A stretch of 64,000 nt of DNA from Isoetes taiwanensis (Eukaryota > Streptophyta > Lycopodiopsida > Isoetales > Isoetaceae), in NCBI GenBank assembly GCA_021234155.1, contig JAJEKV010000008.1, positions 1,693,521-1,757,520 on the forward strand, given 5' to 3'. Position 1 is the first letter of the stretch, and every line of letters starts with the position of its first letter. The translations under genes were made by a program, and so were the position numbers. Of the stretch, positions 1 to 11,639 are shown one piece after another. A model generated the notes under the pieces. The model worked only from the letters and a program-made list of their open reading frames with translations. It searched no databases and had not been told where the DNA came from.

Positions 1-880
1 ATTACTGTTAAATTCTGTTTATTTATAGAGCAGAAAATCTTCCAGGTTTCACGGAGTGGCACCCCAACAAAACTTTCATGCTCCTGTCGCGAGCACATCC
101 CTGCTTTGAAAGCAACACTCTGCTTTGATTCCGGCACTACTCTCACAATTTTGGCTTCTTCAATCGAAGACGATGTTGCAGTTTCGTTGCCTCCCACAAA
201 TGGGTTTTTCTAGATCTGCCAATCATCCTTCTCTGCTCCAACCCCAAATATTGAGACAGAGCGTTTACCATTACTGGAATAGCTCCTTAGTGCAATGCTG
301 GATTTTTCTCACCATTTGTTCCCAAAGATCTAAGACATTTAGAGCCTCTTGAGACAGTTTTTACAAGGAGAATGTTCTGTAAATCGGAATTGATTTTCTC
401 AATGCTTGCCCTATCATAAATCTGCCCTGTGCTTAAAGTTACACGCTCTCGCATAAGCTCCAACCTTCGGCATTGGAAATACTACGAGATTCTTCGGCCA
501 TAGCTGAACCGAGCGATCCAAAAACATAGAAGCAAGTTTTCCTTGTCATCGCCCGCCATAGCCATTCAACAGGATCCGCCATTCAACAAAATCCTTCGTC
601 GAAAAAATTTCTCCCTTACGTAATTTCAGCTAACATTTATTAAGTTTGATTTTTCAGGCGGTCGGGATTCCGTCTGAAAATTGTTTGGCGGCCCCGCCAG
701 CCTCGGCGGAGCACTCGCCTAAAAATTATAGGGTTGATAGTTTTCCCTAAAAAAATAAGAGGCGAGAAATCACATATTGCATTTTGCACTGTGAAAGGAC
801 ATCGATGCGCATGGCTATGGCGATGCTAGCTGGTCAGTACTCACATTTGTTTTGCTAAAACGATGTAGCGATTAACCTCT
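1..880. other. 5' flank of the DDAH-like gene, no gene recognised
   Basis: No protein family is recognisable in the short frames here. A weak hairpin (arms near 653-664 and 671-682, TTTCAGGCGG pairing with CCGTCTGAAA through one G-T pair) and a GC-rich patch (690-720) lie 160-230 bases before the first coding exon and may be part of the promoter or 5' UTR. No clear TATA box can be assigned. Confidence 0.4.
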
Positions 881-3190
881 ATGAATTCAACTCGTACAGC
901 TAGCACTCTGGAAGTAGCAGCATCTCCTAAGCCACGGTTCGCAATAGTGCGAGGTGTGCCCGAAACATTTCCTCAATGTCTTACTATAAACAAACCGCAT
1001 TCCCCCATTAGTGTGAATATTGCCAAACAGCAACATTCTGCCTACATTCGCATTTTAAAAGGTATGTCTTCTGAAATATCAATTCAAGCTTATCTCCTTC
1101 GGTTAAATGGCTTATTCTATTTTACTCATTCCCCACAGATTTGGTGCAGGAAATTATCCATATACCTGCAGATGATGCGTATCCTGATTGTCCTTTTGTG
1201 GAGGACGCTGCCATTGTTTTGGGTTCCAGAGCTCTGATTACACGGCCAGTATGTTGTTTAGCGTAGTATTTTATATTCTCTAAAAAGTGTATGTCTTTAT
1301 TGTCATAAGCACATGTTCTTTGATATATTATCCCAGGGCATGCACCCATCAGTTGCATGTTTGTATGCGTGATCACTCAGAATAGCATATTCTTAGAGAA
1401 ACCGTCACAAAAGAACCAAGTACCACTTTCCTATATTGGCATGGTAAAGTAAGCTTTGGAGGCATCATCATTTCTGCTAAACCACCCCATCACAGTCATC
1501 TTGATTATTTCAAAATTCTTTGTTGCCTTGCCTTGGAGGAGAGTTGTTGGGTGAAGGTAATATTATTCAGTCACAAATGCCATATAAAGGCTGGGGTACC
1601 TGTGTGTGTTCTCTGATAAAAGTTTAGAAATATAATTACTGGTCAGCTCTTTTAGTAGAATAAGCCAATTCAACACGCTTGGCTTCTTACAGCTTTGGAA
1701 CTTAGTTTGGCAGGTAGCTATTGTGCTTCGTTAAGAAGCCTTCTTGTTCTTATGTAATGCACAATTGGTATATAGGTAGGAAATGTACTCTGATAGCTAA
1801 ATTTATCGGCAGACTCAGGAAAGTTATGATGGTATTCTTCCAGTTGTATGGTACTCACCAAAGATCAGTAGATAATCAATATAAGGAAGTTGGACAAAAC
1901 AAGTTATTGTAAGATGCTTCATATAAGAAGAGAGCACCTAAAGGGATTAGGCGACATATGAGATTTAGGTTGAAGTTTCTGGACCAGGTTTTCTACCTAG
2001 CAAAGGAGGGTAGAATTATCTTATTTCACAAAGGTTCATGGGTTATGTTCCTGTCCTTGTTAAAAGGAATAATAAAAGAATTTATATTTCTTGTGGTCTT
2101 CAGTGAAATGCATGGAATATGTAAAACGTTTTTGAGAAGATATCTGAAAGGCTATTGATGCAGGGAGCAATTTCAAGGAGAGGTGAAGTGCCTCCAATAC
2201 GAGCAACATTAGAGAAGCTTGGGTTGGATATTTTTGAGGTTGATCTTCCTGGTACACTAGATGGCGGGGACGTTCTTTGCACTAAAGATATCATATATGT
2301 TGGGCAGAGCCGGTATGGATGCTTTCTCGTTGGAAGTTATTATTATCACTTGCAATAAACTTCCCAATCTGATTACTGAAATATTGAGGAATATGTAAGC
2401 TTCTGCTTTTGTACTGTGTACACATCCATGAATTTTAATTTGAAAAAGGATTGTGAATTTATGACTTAAGAATATAAAGTTAATGGAATGTACATTCTTG
2501 CTATCTTTGTTGATACTTGCAGAAGGACAAATGATTATGGTATAAAAGCGCTCTCTTCAGCATTTCCTGATATGATGGTAGTTCCAGTGCCTGTTACCGC
2601 TGGTTTACATCTGAAGTCAGGTATTTTCAACTGCTTTATGGTTTGATATGTACATCTTTTTGAACTCTTTGTTTAACAAAGAAAATGAATAGCTAACAGC
2701 TTCCTTATCTGAATCTGTCTTCTTCTAACTTCATCAATGATAGCAATGTGCACTGGCATAAGGGACATGTAAAACTGGAACAATTTGGTTGACGAATGTG
2801 TGAACAGTTTACAAAATCGTGTTAATACAAAATTTTATTTATCGTGTGGTCAAGATGCTCTTGGAATAGTAGACAATGATGCTTTTGTCCAACACTACAG
2901 TGATTTCGTTGGTGGGAGGAGAAACGTTTGTCTGTGAAAATACCAAGGAAGTCAGTGAGATGTTGAAGGTTATCCAGCAAACAAGAAAGCAATTTGGAAC
3001 AATCCATGTTGCCCATGAAGGTGCAGCTAACCTTTTGAGGATAGGTGAAGCTCTTCTCTACCCTTTAGCATTTGGTAAAGATCATGAGGCTGAGTATCAG
3101 AATTATTCAAAGAACGTAATTGCAATAGACATTTCAGAATTTCACAAAGCTGATGGTGGACTGACATGCTTATCAATCATTATTCAATAA
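881..3190 (+). CDS. N(G),N(G)-dimethylarginine dimethylaminohydrolase (DDAH)-like protein, multi-exon
   Basis: DDAH enzymes hydrolyse methylated arginines to citrulline and methylamines, using a pentein fold and an Asp-His-Cys catalytic set. Exons read as 881-1061 (FAIVRGVPE), 1139-1248 (CPFVEDAAIVLGSRALITRP), 2164-2312 (LDGGDVL, the conserved Asp), 2523-2620 (RTNDYG then GLHLKS, the catalytic His), a tiny exon near 2745-2768, and a last exon from about 2873 to 3190 (GGLTCLSIII, the catalytic Cys). The first four junctions are canonical GT-AG with matching phases, for example g|at giving Asp at 1061/1139. The product would be about 290 residues, close to the family norm. The join from the tiny exon to the last exon does not keep frame with any AG acceptor I can see. 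This could be a mis-modelled exon, a sequence error or early decay. The start ATG at 881 precedes the conserved FAIVRG block by 19 residues. No targeting signal is obvious, so a cytosolic enzyme is likely. Confidence 0.85.
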
Positions 3191-5567
3191 TAATGGAATA
3201 TCCGAGTAGTAGCCTTTACATAGAACAATATATATTCTGTAGGAGTTAGGAAGTAAGAATTCTTAAGTATTTTTGTAAGCATAAGTTTGTTTGTTATCTA
3301 CTTGCTATGGCAAAAAGCGCTTTAATGTGACACCTGGGAAAGGTTGGTAACAATGCAAGATAGCGATCTAATGCATGTTATTTGGAAAACAACTATTGTT
3401 CCCAACACTTTGCAATCAGTGTTTTCGGCCGGTGGCAGAGATATTAACAATTCGGTTCAGAATTATGGAACATTGGTCATCAATCTGTAATTAAATTATT
3501 TGAGCATGTCTTCTGTTTTTTAGTCTTTAGAAAAAGATGGTATAAGCCGGGTTACCAGCTGCTATCTGTCTTATTTGGAAGCTTGAGGCGTTCAACATTT
3601 TCAGCAGAAAATAATAAGATGTTTTTGCAGCAAAACTAAAATCGAAAATAATAAGACCAAGAGCAATGGTAGATTGACTATCAAAGTAAGAGTTGATAGT
3701 TGGCTCAAGGGGAGGGTCGACCATTAAAAATGGATCGATTTTTTCAATATTGGCTGAACACATAATAATTTTTGTCTCAATCTTGATTGTCGGTTCAATC
3801 CTGATCCACAATAGGGTACATGAGTGATTCTTCTATGTGGAGATTTCATGGGCTATATGTACCACATATTTTTCATGAAAAGTATATGCAGTACCTCACA
3901 CAACAACTTTTAAGCCATGGATACTGATTAATAAAGATATTTTAATTTCAATGTTTGCTTGTCTGTGATTCTTAAATGGTCCACTATTGCCCACACGCAC
4001 GTGCGAGTGCGCGCATACACACACATCATGGAGCTTCTTTTGATCTTCTTTCAATATAGAGGCGAATTTGTTGTCAGAAGCAAATGTCATATTTGAAGAA
4101 GCAATCCAATTGATGGTTCTGATGCAATTGAGGAATATCCAATTGGGATTGTTCGTAGCCTTGCCATTTCAACATTGAGATAGATTTCTCTTTTTCTATA
4201 CCTTATCCTTAACTGAATCAAATGAGTCATAATGATTTTTTGAAAGGAAATGCGTCATGATAATGTTCAAGACGAATCAGACATTGAGAGCATTTTCCTT
4301 TATTATTTTCTGCATGAGTCTTTCACATTATTGGGGTCTAGCACCTTCGATATCTCGCTATGGTATGCCATGTACTTGACCAATCCCTTATGTCATAGTC
4401 CATACATATGAGAATCAGGTTCAATAAATTAAAATCAATGCATGCAAAGGAGGAGGCTAGGAGGAGGTAATGAATGTTTATTATATAGTACACTACATAT
4501 ACGTTTTTGAATGGTTTCAGAAAAACATAATTAATGGTAGTATCCCATGGTTATGATTAACAAGTTTAACATGATAGATGGAGCAGAGAATGGCAGTATA
4601 TGTTCACAGGTTTAGGTTGATGCTGTTAGAATCTGGAAGCATCCCATTGTTGCTTTGATCAAAAGCTTTATCATTACTTGATCAAAAGCTAGTTTTTATT
4701 ACCCATTTGTCTCGTCTTCACTTCTTGTGTTTCACTCTAATGTTGGCACTTAACTGCCTTGCAAATTAGGATCGAGCAATAAAGCTTCAATTGATGATTA
4801 TGAACAGATCTCTCAATCACCTTTCTAATCCTTGGAGATGCAATCTTTGAATCTCATCATAGACCTACCCCTACTGGTGTTGGAATTGGATGCAACATTT
4901 TGTTGATGCATATGGTCTTCATACACTTTTTCCTATGATTTTAAGAATTGAATATTTTAGCAGCATTGGAAGGTCCTTTGCAACATTCTTGTCTATGTGT
5001 TTGGTCTCAAAAAATCTATATATTTCAAAGTTGGCTATAAGCTTTGCTGACTTCTCTCCAAATAAAATTAAATGATGGGGATTTTATCTTGTTTGTTTCT
5101 TTCTATAAGATCTTGGTCCCACCATATATCTCTCATCTTTTGTCAAACAATGATTAAATTCTTGATATTCCCATTAGTCATTGCTTAGACCATCTTGGAC
5201 CCAACCATAATATATACTTTGATGACAACTTGTTTGTCAAAAGATGAAGTTGGTATTTCTTCTTCTCATTCTCATTCTTTAAACATTGAATAATAGAGAA
5301 TTGGTGAACTTAGATAGAATAGAATAAAATAGAATAAAGTTAAGTTTTAGCATCCATAGAGACAAATAGGCCATGGGGGTCATATAGTGAAACTAGTACA
5401 AACCATTACTATTAGGATTAAAAAAAACTTGTTTTAATGTCTAATAATTGGTGATGACACCAAGTACTTGTACTTCAACATAGTGACTATCATAGTACAA
5501 ACCTCGAATGGCATGCTAAGATGTTTGAATTACTAAGAGCTTTGGCTTCTATAAAGTCACACTAAAA
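3191..5567. other. Intergenic DNA downstream of the DDAH-like gene
   Basis: About 2.4 kb of AT-rich sequence with no recognisable domain, RNA gene or long frame on either strand. It ends at CTAGT (5568-5572), the left target-site duplication of the gypsy element that follows. Confidence 0.5.
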
Positions 5568-5572
5568 CTAGT

Positions 5573-6978
5573 TGTGACGCTCCCAGAATCTATATGATGC
5601 TCCCATCGTACAAATACAGGGAATTCCCCTCCTTCGGTGACTACATCACCATGGAAGGGCCGTTCGTCTAACTCGGACCACTTGGGATGGCCAAGTGTCT
5701 GGGTGAAGGACACAGAGGTGTCATTCATCCCACACCCTCTATGGGAATCCTATACAGTGGAAGCGTACATACATGTTAACACCTAGCAAGCACACACAAA
5801 ATAATATACCACCACGAAGGGTGGTCCACCCATCTTCCATATAAGCAACAATACAATACCAATATAACATACAAAATGCACCATAAATATGGCTCTACTG
5901 AGGGGTCGACTGATGGTCAGGGCCTCCAGATAACTGCAGACAGAAGTATAGCATGGCGTTGGCTGGCATAGAACAATGGCTAGGGTAGTCCATTCCATCT
6001 GCCCCTCCTGTGCACACTTTGCAGATAGGCTGAATCATGCTATGGCGTGGTTGTAGCCTTCCGGAATTCAATCTCATGGAGCCACCCTATTAGGCTACTC
6101 CAAATTACATCTCCCCCGTCCCACGAGGCAAGAAAGGGATGAATCCCCCCAGAATCACAATGGTTCCATGGATGTGCTAGAGGATATGTGCCACCTCGGT
6201 GCACATGCATCCGTACCCGACTTACCCCCTAAATCTATACCGAGTCCAGGATGTCCCTGTACGCACGTATCCTGCGGCCCAGGAGATGTCAGACCCATAC
6301 CCAGCCCACACTTAGTGACCGACTATAAGCCTAGCACACTGTAGGAGCCCCAGTAGCCATGCTCAGCAAGGCTCCGCCTCCACTTCACGAGTTGTGACCG
6401 TTATTTGGTGCTGAACCACATCATAGCATCTACAGCCCGATGGGCTCTTGTACACAGGCCGACTGAGTCTTAAGGGTTCTAGCTAGAAACATATCTATTA
6501 CTACTGAGCTTTTCAGGTCTCTACCCAACCTTAATTCTAAACACACAGGAGGAACAGAAAAAGAACATAATCACAGACAAAATATCCATCATCATCTTAT
6601 AACACATAAAAGAGAGTTTAACCATCCATCTAGTCATACAAGGGTTAGCTGAATCTCAAACTATCTAGAGACTAACCGGTCTCTTGGCTAGAGCCATTAT
6701 CATGAAAGGCTTCCATTCTTCAGGTCAGGGTACCATGGTGAGTAGCTCCTCCTCTACCCAACTCTTCCCAAATCGATTTGGGGCAGAATTGGGGGTGGAG
6801 ACCCAACTTGCACATTAATTAATTAGCTTAATTAACTTATTAACATTTTAGCATAGCTAACAAAAGCCCTTTTAGGTTAGCCCAAGTTATCCCCTAATGA
6901 CCCGTAAGGGTCTACTTATACTCGGGTAACGTGTCACAGTATTTATACGTATATCATATAAATACATGGAACGTCACA
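5573..6978 (-). mobile_element. Ty3/gypsy LTR (3' LTR of a minus-strand element)
   Basis: This is a 1.4-kb LTR with TG...CA ends (TGTGACG at 5573, GTCACA ending at 6978). The purine-rich tract next to it at 6979-6995, read on the minus strand, marks it as the 3' LTR. It is preceded by CTAGT (5568-5572), and the same five bases follow the matching LTR end at 42534, far to the right. A second, diverged copy lies at 51.2-53.5 kb. The element is an old, broken fossil. Confidence 0.8.
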
Positions 6979-8606
6979 TTCTCCTACCCTTGGAATAATG
7001 CTGTCGTCAGCATTGGGGTTAGGTAGATAAATAAGAACAATTAAGTTATGGAAGGTAAAATTACTTCATGAGATATGAAAAGTTATAGAAAATGATCATT
7101 GATCAAAGTTCTTAGGACCTTAGTCCATTCACAACAGATAAACACATCATATGACAAAATTATACAGAAGAGCACACTGTGCAAAGCAACTTTGGAACAA
7201 GAAGAGATGGCCCTCGGGCGCAGGCTTCAAAACTTCTCGCAGATACCACAAGATGCGCCATCGGGCTCTTGAATTATGCAAGACATCAAAGCACTTATAA
7301 AATAATTTAAATAGTGTGGTTGAACGGACCACCCCCCTAAAGAAAAGAAATAGGAATGAAGGAAATCCTATCATGCCTAAGGCTTGCGTTTTGTCCCGGC
7401 ATAAGGAATGATAATATTCCCATTATAGCCATTGACGAACGCGTCCTATCATGAATGTCTACATGCCCATTTTTCCATCTAAGATGCATCTAGCCCAACC
7501 CCTTACATGATCCCTGTCGGATCAAACATGCACACACACTGCTTATGGAGTTGGAGTCAATCGCATCATGAATGGTTCGGCCCTGGCATTGCCACATAAA
7601 GTCTGGGTAAGCCTTGTCCAAATCTGCTTTAAGAACCCAGGTTGCATCCTCCGTTGGTAAGTGTTTCCACTTAACCAAATACTGCAATATTTGAGTACTG
7701 CGGGTCTGCTTATATGCACGATCAAGGAGAGCCTCAGGAACAATCTCCAACTGATCTTTCATCATCTCTAGAAGTGTTGGCGTATCGAGAATTTCTTCTG
7801 AATCGAGTGTATGCTTCTTGAGAAGGCTCATGTGAAACACTTATGGACTTTCAAATGTGCGGGTAAATTCAACCGGGAGGCTTGGGAGTTCATCCTCTCA
7901 GTTATCTCAAAGGGTCCCGCCCATCTAGGTGCCAGCTTCTTGCAATTGCCAATTTTTAGCTTGGCCTGCTTACCTTAATCTTTAGCCATACCGATTTGCC
8001 AACTTGAAATTCTCGTGGTGTACGACACCTATCAGCAAGGCTCTTTTGCTGGGTTCTGACAGCTAACAAATATCCTCGAACTTCTTCGACCAAAGCCTAT
8101 GGCTATCAATGCTTTACTCCAGACACGTGGCATAATCCAATTTCCAAGGTGGAAGTCTCTCAGCAGTAGACATCCTTGAGGACTCATGTTTAGTACTGTT
8201 ATAAGCAAACTCCACCAAATGGATATAATCTGCCCATTGGGATTGCTTGTTCCAGACATAGTTATGTAGTATATCTTCTATTATGCAATTGGTACGCTCG
8301 GTTTGGCCATCCAGTCTGTGTCGTGCTCATGGCAAGCTTAGTTTGAATAGTGCTAAAGAAATCCTTCCAAAATGCACTAACAAACTTAGGATCCGGGTCC
8401 GATGTAATGGTACGCGGCATCCTATGAAGGCAGAATATCTCTCTTATGAACAACAAGGCGGTGTCTAATGCGGCGTCCATGGTTCGACATGGCAAGAAAT
8501 GCGTCATTTCAGAAAGCTTGTCGACCACAACCATTAAAGCATCGAAGCCCCTTAGAGTATGCAGAAGCCCCACAATGAAATCCATGGTAAAAACTTCCCA
8601 CTTTAA
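6979..8606 (-). mobile_element. Ty3/gypsy internal fragment: integrase core and chromodomain (fossil)
   Basis: Minus-strand reading shows part of an integrase catalytic core (about 8640-8280, with MDFIVGL and a V-V-D-K-L-S-like strand) followed by a chromodomain-type C-terminus (about 7840-7500, with LQYLVKWKHLP and EDATWV). This layout is that of a chromovirus-type Ty3/gypsy pol end. Gag, protease and RT are absent, and the coding remnant carries several breaks. The right edge is a direct junction to mid-LTR sequence at about 8606. Confidence 0.75.
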
Positions 8607-8932
8607 CACACAGGAGGAACAGAGAAAGAACATAATATCCATCATCATCTTAATAATAACACATAAAAGAGAGTTTAACCATCCATCTAGTTATACAAGG
8701 GTTAGCTGAACCTCAAACTATCTAGAGACTAACCGGTCTCTTGGCTAGAGCCATTATCATGAAAGACTTCCATTCTTCAGGTCAGGGTATAGTGGTGAGT
8801 AGCTCCTCCTCTATTCAACTCTTCCCAAATCGGTTTGGGGCAGAATTGGGGGTAGGGACCCAACTTTGCCCCCTAATTTTAGCAAGTTTCCTCCGGCCAA
8901 TCGAATTAGGTGGCGCTCCCTAATTAGCCTAC
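8607..8932 (-). mobile_element. Second gypsy LTR, left part (continues at 42351-42534)
   Basis: The sequence matches the middle of the LTR from about 6540 onward (AACACACAGGAGGAAC). It stops at CCTAC (8928-8932), where a TRIM-like element is inserted. The rest of this LTR resumes at 42351 with a second CCTAC and ends at 42534 with GTCACA, followed by CTAGT. The two parts are therefore one LTR split by 33.4 kb of nested DNA. Confidence 0.8.
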
Positions 8933-9037
8933 TGTAACGGGCCCATGGTAGACTGCTCGAGTATTTGAACCTTGAATGTGCCTGTGGGGCATTCTCGAGA
9001 CACCGGCATAAATGGGTAGAAGCGACTACTCATAAAC
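8933..9037. mobile_element. TRIM-like mini LTR element, left part of its 5' LTR
   Basis: It starts TGTAACGGGCCC directly after CCTAC. It is nearly identical to the first 105 bases of the other LTR copy (42193-42297) and breaks off at CATAAAC, where the 32.9-kb inverted-repeat segment begins. The LTR resumes at 41989. Confidence 0.8.
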
Positions 9038-9276
9038 AACAAGGTTTAAAATGAAACGCACTTATTTAAGAAGTGCGTTTGAAAGATTCCTTTTGAAAAT
9101 TTATAAAATTCTAAAATCCCTCTAAAAAGGGCCCTTTTATTACCATTAGTCCAAAGATTTATAAAATTGCTCGTGAAAACAGACATTTTAAGAAGACTTA
9201 GTATTAAGGAAAAACACAAAACAAAAAAAATCCCATTTTAGAGGGGGAAAGAACTACAATGAAATTCAAAGATTTA

Positions 9277-9958
9277 CTATGGGGCAAATTCGTATGAAGA
9301 AATTAGATGCTTTTGTACCTTGTCCCTGAAAACTTTTATATTAGCTGTTTTAGAAGACAAGAAATTTGTTATTTCACAACCATTTTTGCTAAACATCCTA
9401 ATGGACCTTAAAACACATTTGGAGGCAGTCATTGTTTTTGCATCACATAGTATTATAAATGCCAATACATCCACGATATCTTGTAGCTAAGCTGAAGTTT
9501 TAGTTGATGATGCAGTATAAATTTATACCGAGGATACAAAAGTTGAAGTAATGAAGCCCTGTGATTACATGCCCTCCTTTTTTATTCTCGGAGATGTATT
9601 TTTGAATGCACATGTCTTTCTACAACATGGTGATGCTCAGAAGATAGTCAATCTCTTTAGTAATGTTGAGCATATTCATCACAATTACGTCATCTGTAGC
9701 AGTGGGCACCATGCACATTTCTCTGGCAGTGAAGTATTCGTCTGCCTTACCCTTTCCTATATATTTGCAAATAAATAGGTAAACTTCTGAGGGGTTTCTA
9801 CTCCTCGCACCCCTCTGGATAAACCATGTAGTTTCCTTTTCGTCAAACACCTGTGTCACCATAACATTTTGGAGTTCTTTGCCTTTAGTAGCAATTTTTG
9901 AGCTACCTGAAGTGAAGTTCGCATGTATATAGAGAAAAAAAAGTAGAAATAACAACAT
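9277..9958 (-). CDS. Unidentified minus-strand coding region near the left inverted repeat
   Basis: Two minus-strand frames look coding: 9620-9958 (112 residues, hydrophobic start, then KGKELQNVMVTQVFDEKETT and ICKYIGKGKADEYFTAREM) and 9277-9474 (65 residues, ILCDAKTMTASKCVLRS and ITNFLSSKTANIKVFRDK). They may be exons of one gene or a decayed frame. No family is recognised. The position, about 0.3-0.9 kb inside the left TIR and reading toward it, is where a transposon's own gene could sit, but nothing in the residues shows a transposase. A copy of the TATAAATTTATA palindrome (about 9515-9531) lies between them. Confidence 0.35.
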
Positions 9959-10159
9959 GATTCGACTACTTTATGCTCTAACATTGCATTACAAGCTCAG
10001 AAAATTTAGAACCGTTTTAGAACTTTTTAGACTAAAAAACCAAGAAAAGTGTGTAAAATTATCCCTTATGTGTGTTACTTTAGTAGTTTTCAGTTGCCAA
10101 ACCCTTTGGCGAGCAAGAAAAGACCCCAAAAGATTTTTTACGATATATATTTTGCCTCT

Positions 10160-10300
10160 GATTTGCATATATATATACATATATATATAGAAGTCTTATA
10201 TATATATGCAATTCGGTATAAATTTATACTGGTTTCTCCAGATAGATTTATACCATGAAGAGTTCTCTTTTCTTGTCGGATATATATATCTATTATATAT
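10160..10300. repeat. TA-rich microsatellite with two TATAAATTTATA-type palindromes
   Basis: Short TATA tracts at 10167-10206 and 10281-10305 flank the palindromic motif at about 10212-10231 (CGGTATAAATTTATAC) and a half copy near 10244-10256. The same motif forms an array at 40.1-40.4 kb near the other end of the 33-kb segment. Confidence 0.6.
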
Positions 10301-10309
10301 ATACACACG

Positions 10310-11060
10310 TATTAGATGTGTGTTTTGTCATCCCATGCCCATGTTCATAGAGATTCATCCCGGTAGTCAATCACGAAATGAAAGGCCGGGATAATGCCAC
10401 CTCATTGAGGTGCATGGATGGCCATGATGGGCATGCATGGGCATGCATGGGGGCATGCACCACATCCCCAAACCGTTGGATCAAAGGGGAGAATAAATCC
10501 CTAGCCCTTGATTTTTGTGAAGAAGGTGCAAGGAAGGTGCCAAAAAAAAAAAAGTTGGTGCGCTAGATCTCAACCGTTAGATTAAAAGGTGAGCATAAAT
10601 CCTAGCCATTAACTTTTTAATATTAAATTGATTTTTTTCTTTTTAAAGGAGGTGAGGTGGCACCCTCATTAATAAAAAAGGCACCCTCATTAATAAAAAG
10701 GTATTGAGGTGGCAAAGTATTTATGAATGGACTTTCTAGGAAGCTTCCTTCCTACGCTTAATCGTCTTGAAGGCCCGTGAGCTTGCGAGAGGGGGTTGGA
10801 TGAAGGTGGGGCCCCACGCCATTGGATTCCTCTCGTCGAGACCTTTTTAAGGAGTGGTGCTTTGGCACTATCTTATCGCATTTGGAGCCAGCGTGATCGA
10901 TGTGTGATTTTGTCATCCCATGGGTCATGTTCATAGAGATTGATCCTAGCCGTCAAATGACAAAATCAAGGGTTGTTATAATTCCACCTCATGTGATGCA
11001 TGGATGGGCACGATGTGCACATGCATACATATGCACATACATGCATGGGCCATGCACCAT
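10310..11060. repeat. Two diverged direct repeats with catgcatg clusters
   Basis: 10310-10460 and 10890-11050 are alignable (TTTGTCATCCCATG, then GTTCATAGAGATT, then a CCACCTCAT box and tgcatgg runs), about 580 bases apart. Between them are two shorter repeated pieces of the type AACCGTTRGATYAAA (about 10471 and 10571). No coding signal is seen. GCATGCATG clusters also occur in the foldback at the right end (40920-40940, 41690-41710). Confidence 0.6.
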
Positions 11061-11261
11061 GCACATGGGCCGTTAGATGGGGGAAGGTGAAATCTGGATC
11101 GTTCAAACTATAAGAGAGGAAGGCGACAAGAAGTTCCTATGCATGTGGTTAGGTGGCATACATGTGCATGCAAGCATTTATTGTAATCATGAGGTGTTAG
11201 TTGAGGTGGCATGTGCATTTATTTGCCACCATATCTTATCTATATTTAATATATAGATTTT

Positions 11262-11535
11262 GAGGTATGCATTTTTTGCCTTTTAATATAGAATATAAAA
11301 ATCTTAATGTGAAACGTGGCAAGCCATATCTTGCTTTCTTTTCAAGTTTTCTTTCAAACTTTAACCATGAGGACGAGCTTGATGTAACTACATGGCAACA
11401 TTTTTTGCCTTTTATTATAGAAAAACCTTAATGTGGAACGTGGCAAAGCTATATTTTGCGTTCTTTTCATGTTTTCTTTCGATCTTTAACCATGAGGACG
11501 AGCTTGATGTCATGTGAACTACGTGGCAACCTATT
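11262..11535. repeat. Two-copy tandem repeat, unit about 130 bp
   Basis: Each unit carries TTGCCTTTTAWTATAGAA, then AACGTGGCAA, then TTCTTTTCAWGTTTTC, and ends with CATGAGGACGAGCTTGATGT. The copies are roughly 85-90 percent alike by eye. No coding potential was seen. Confidence 0.7.
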
Positions 11536-11639
11536 TGGTTTTCCTTCCAACACCTTTTTTTTTCTAAACTAAGGGCGCCTAGAATCTTTGGAAAAAAATT
11601 CCTCTCCTTCTTCTCTATGAAGTTCTAGCTTCGCACTCC

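Noticed and set aside
4008-4022. CA/GT-rich patch as a regulatory Z-DNA site
   Set aside because: Only about 15 bases and not near a gene start.
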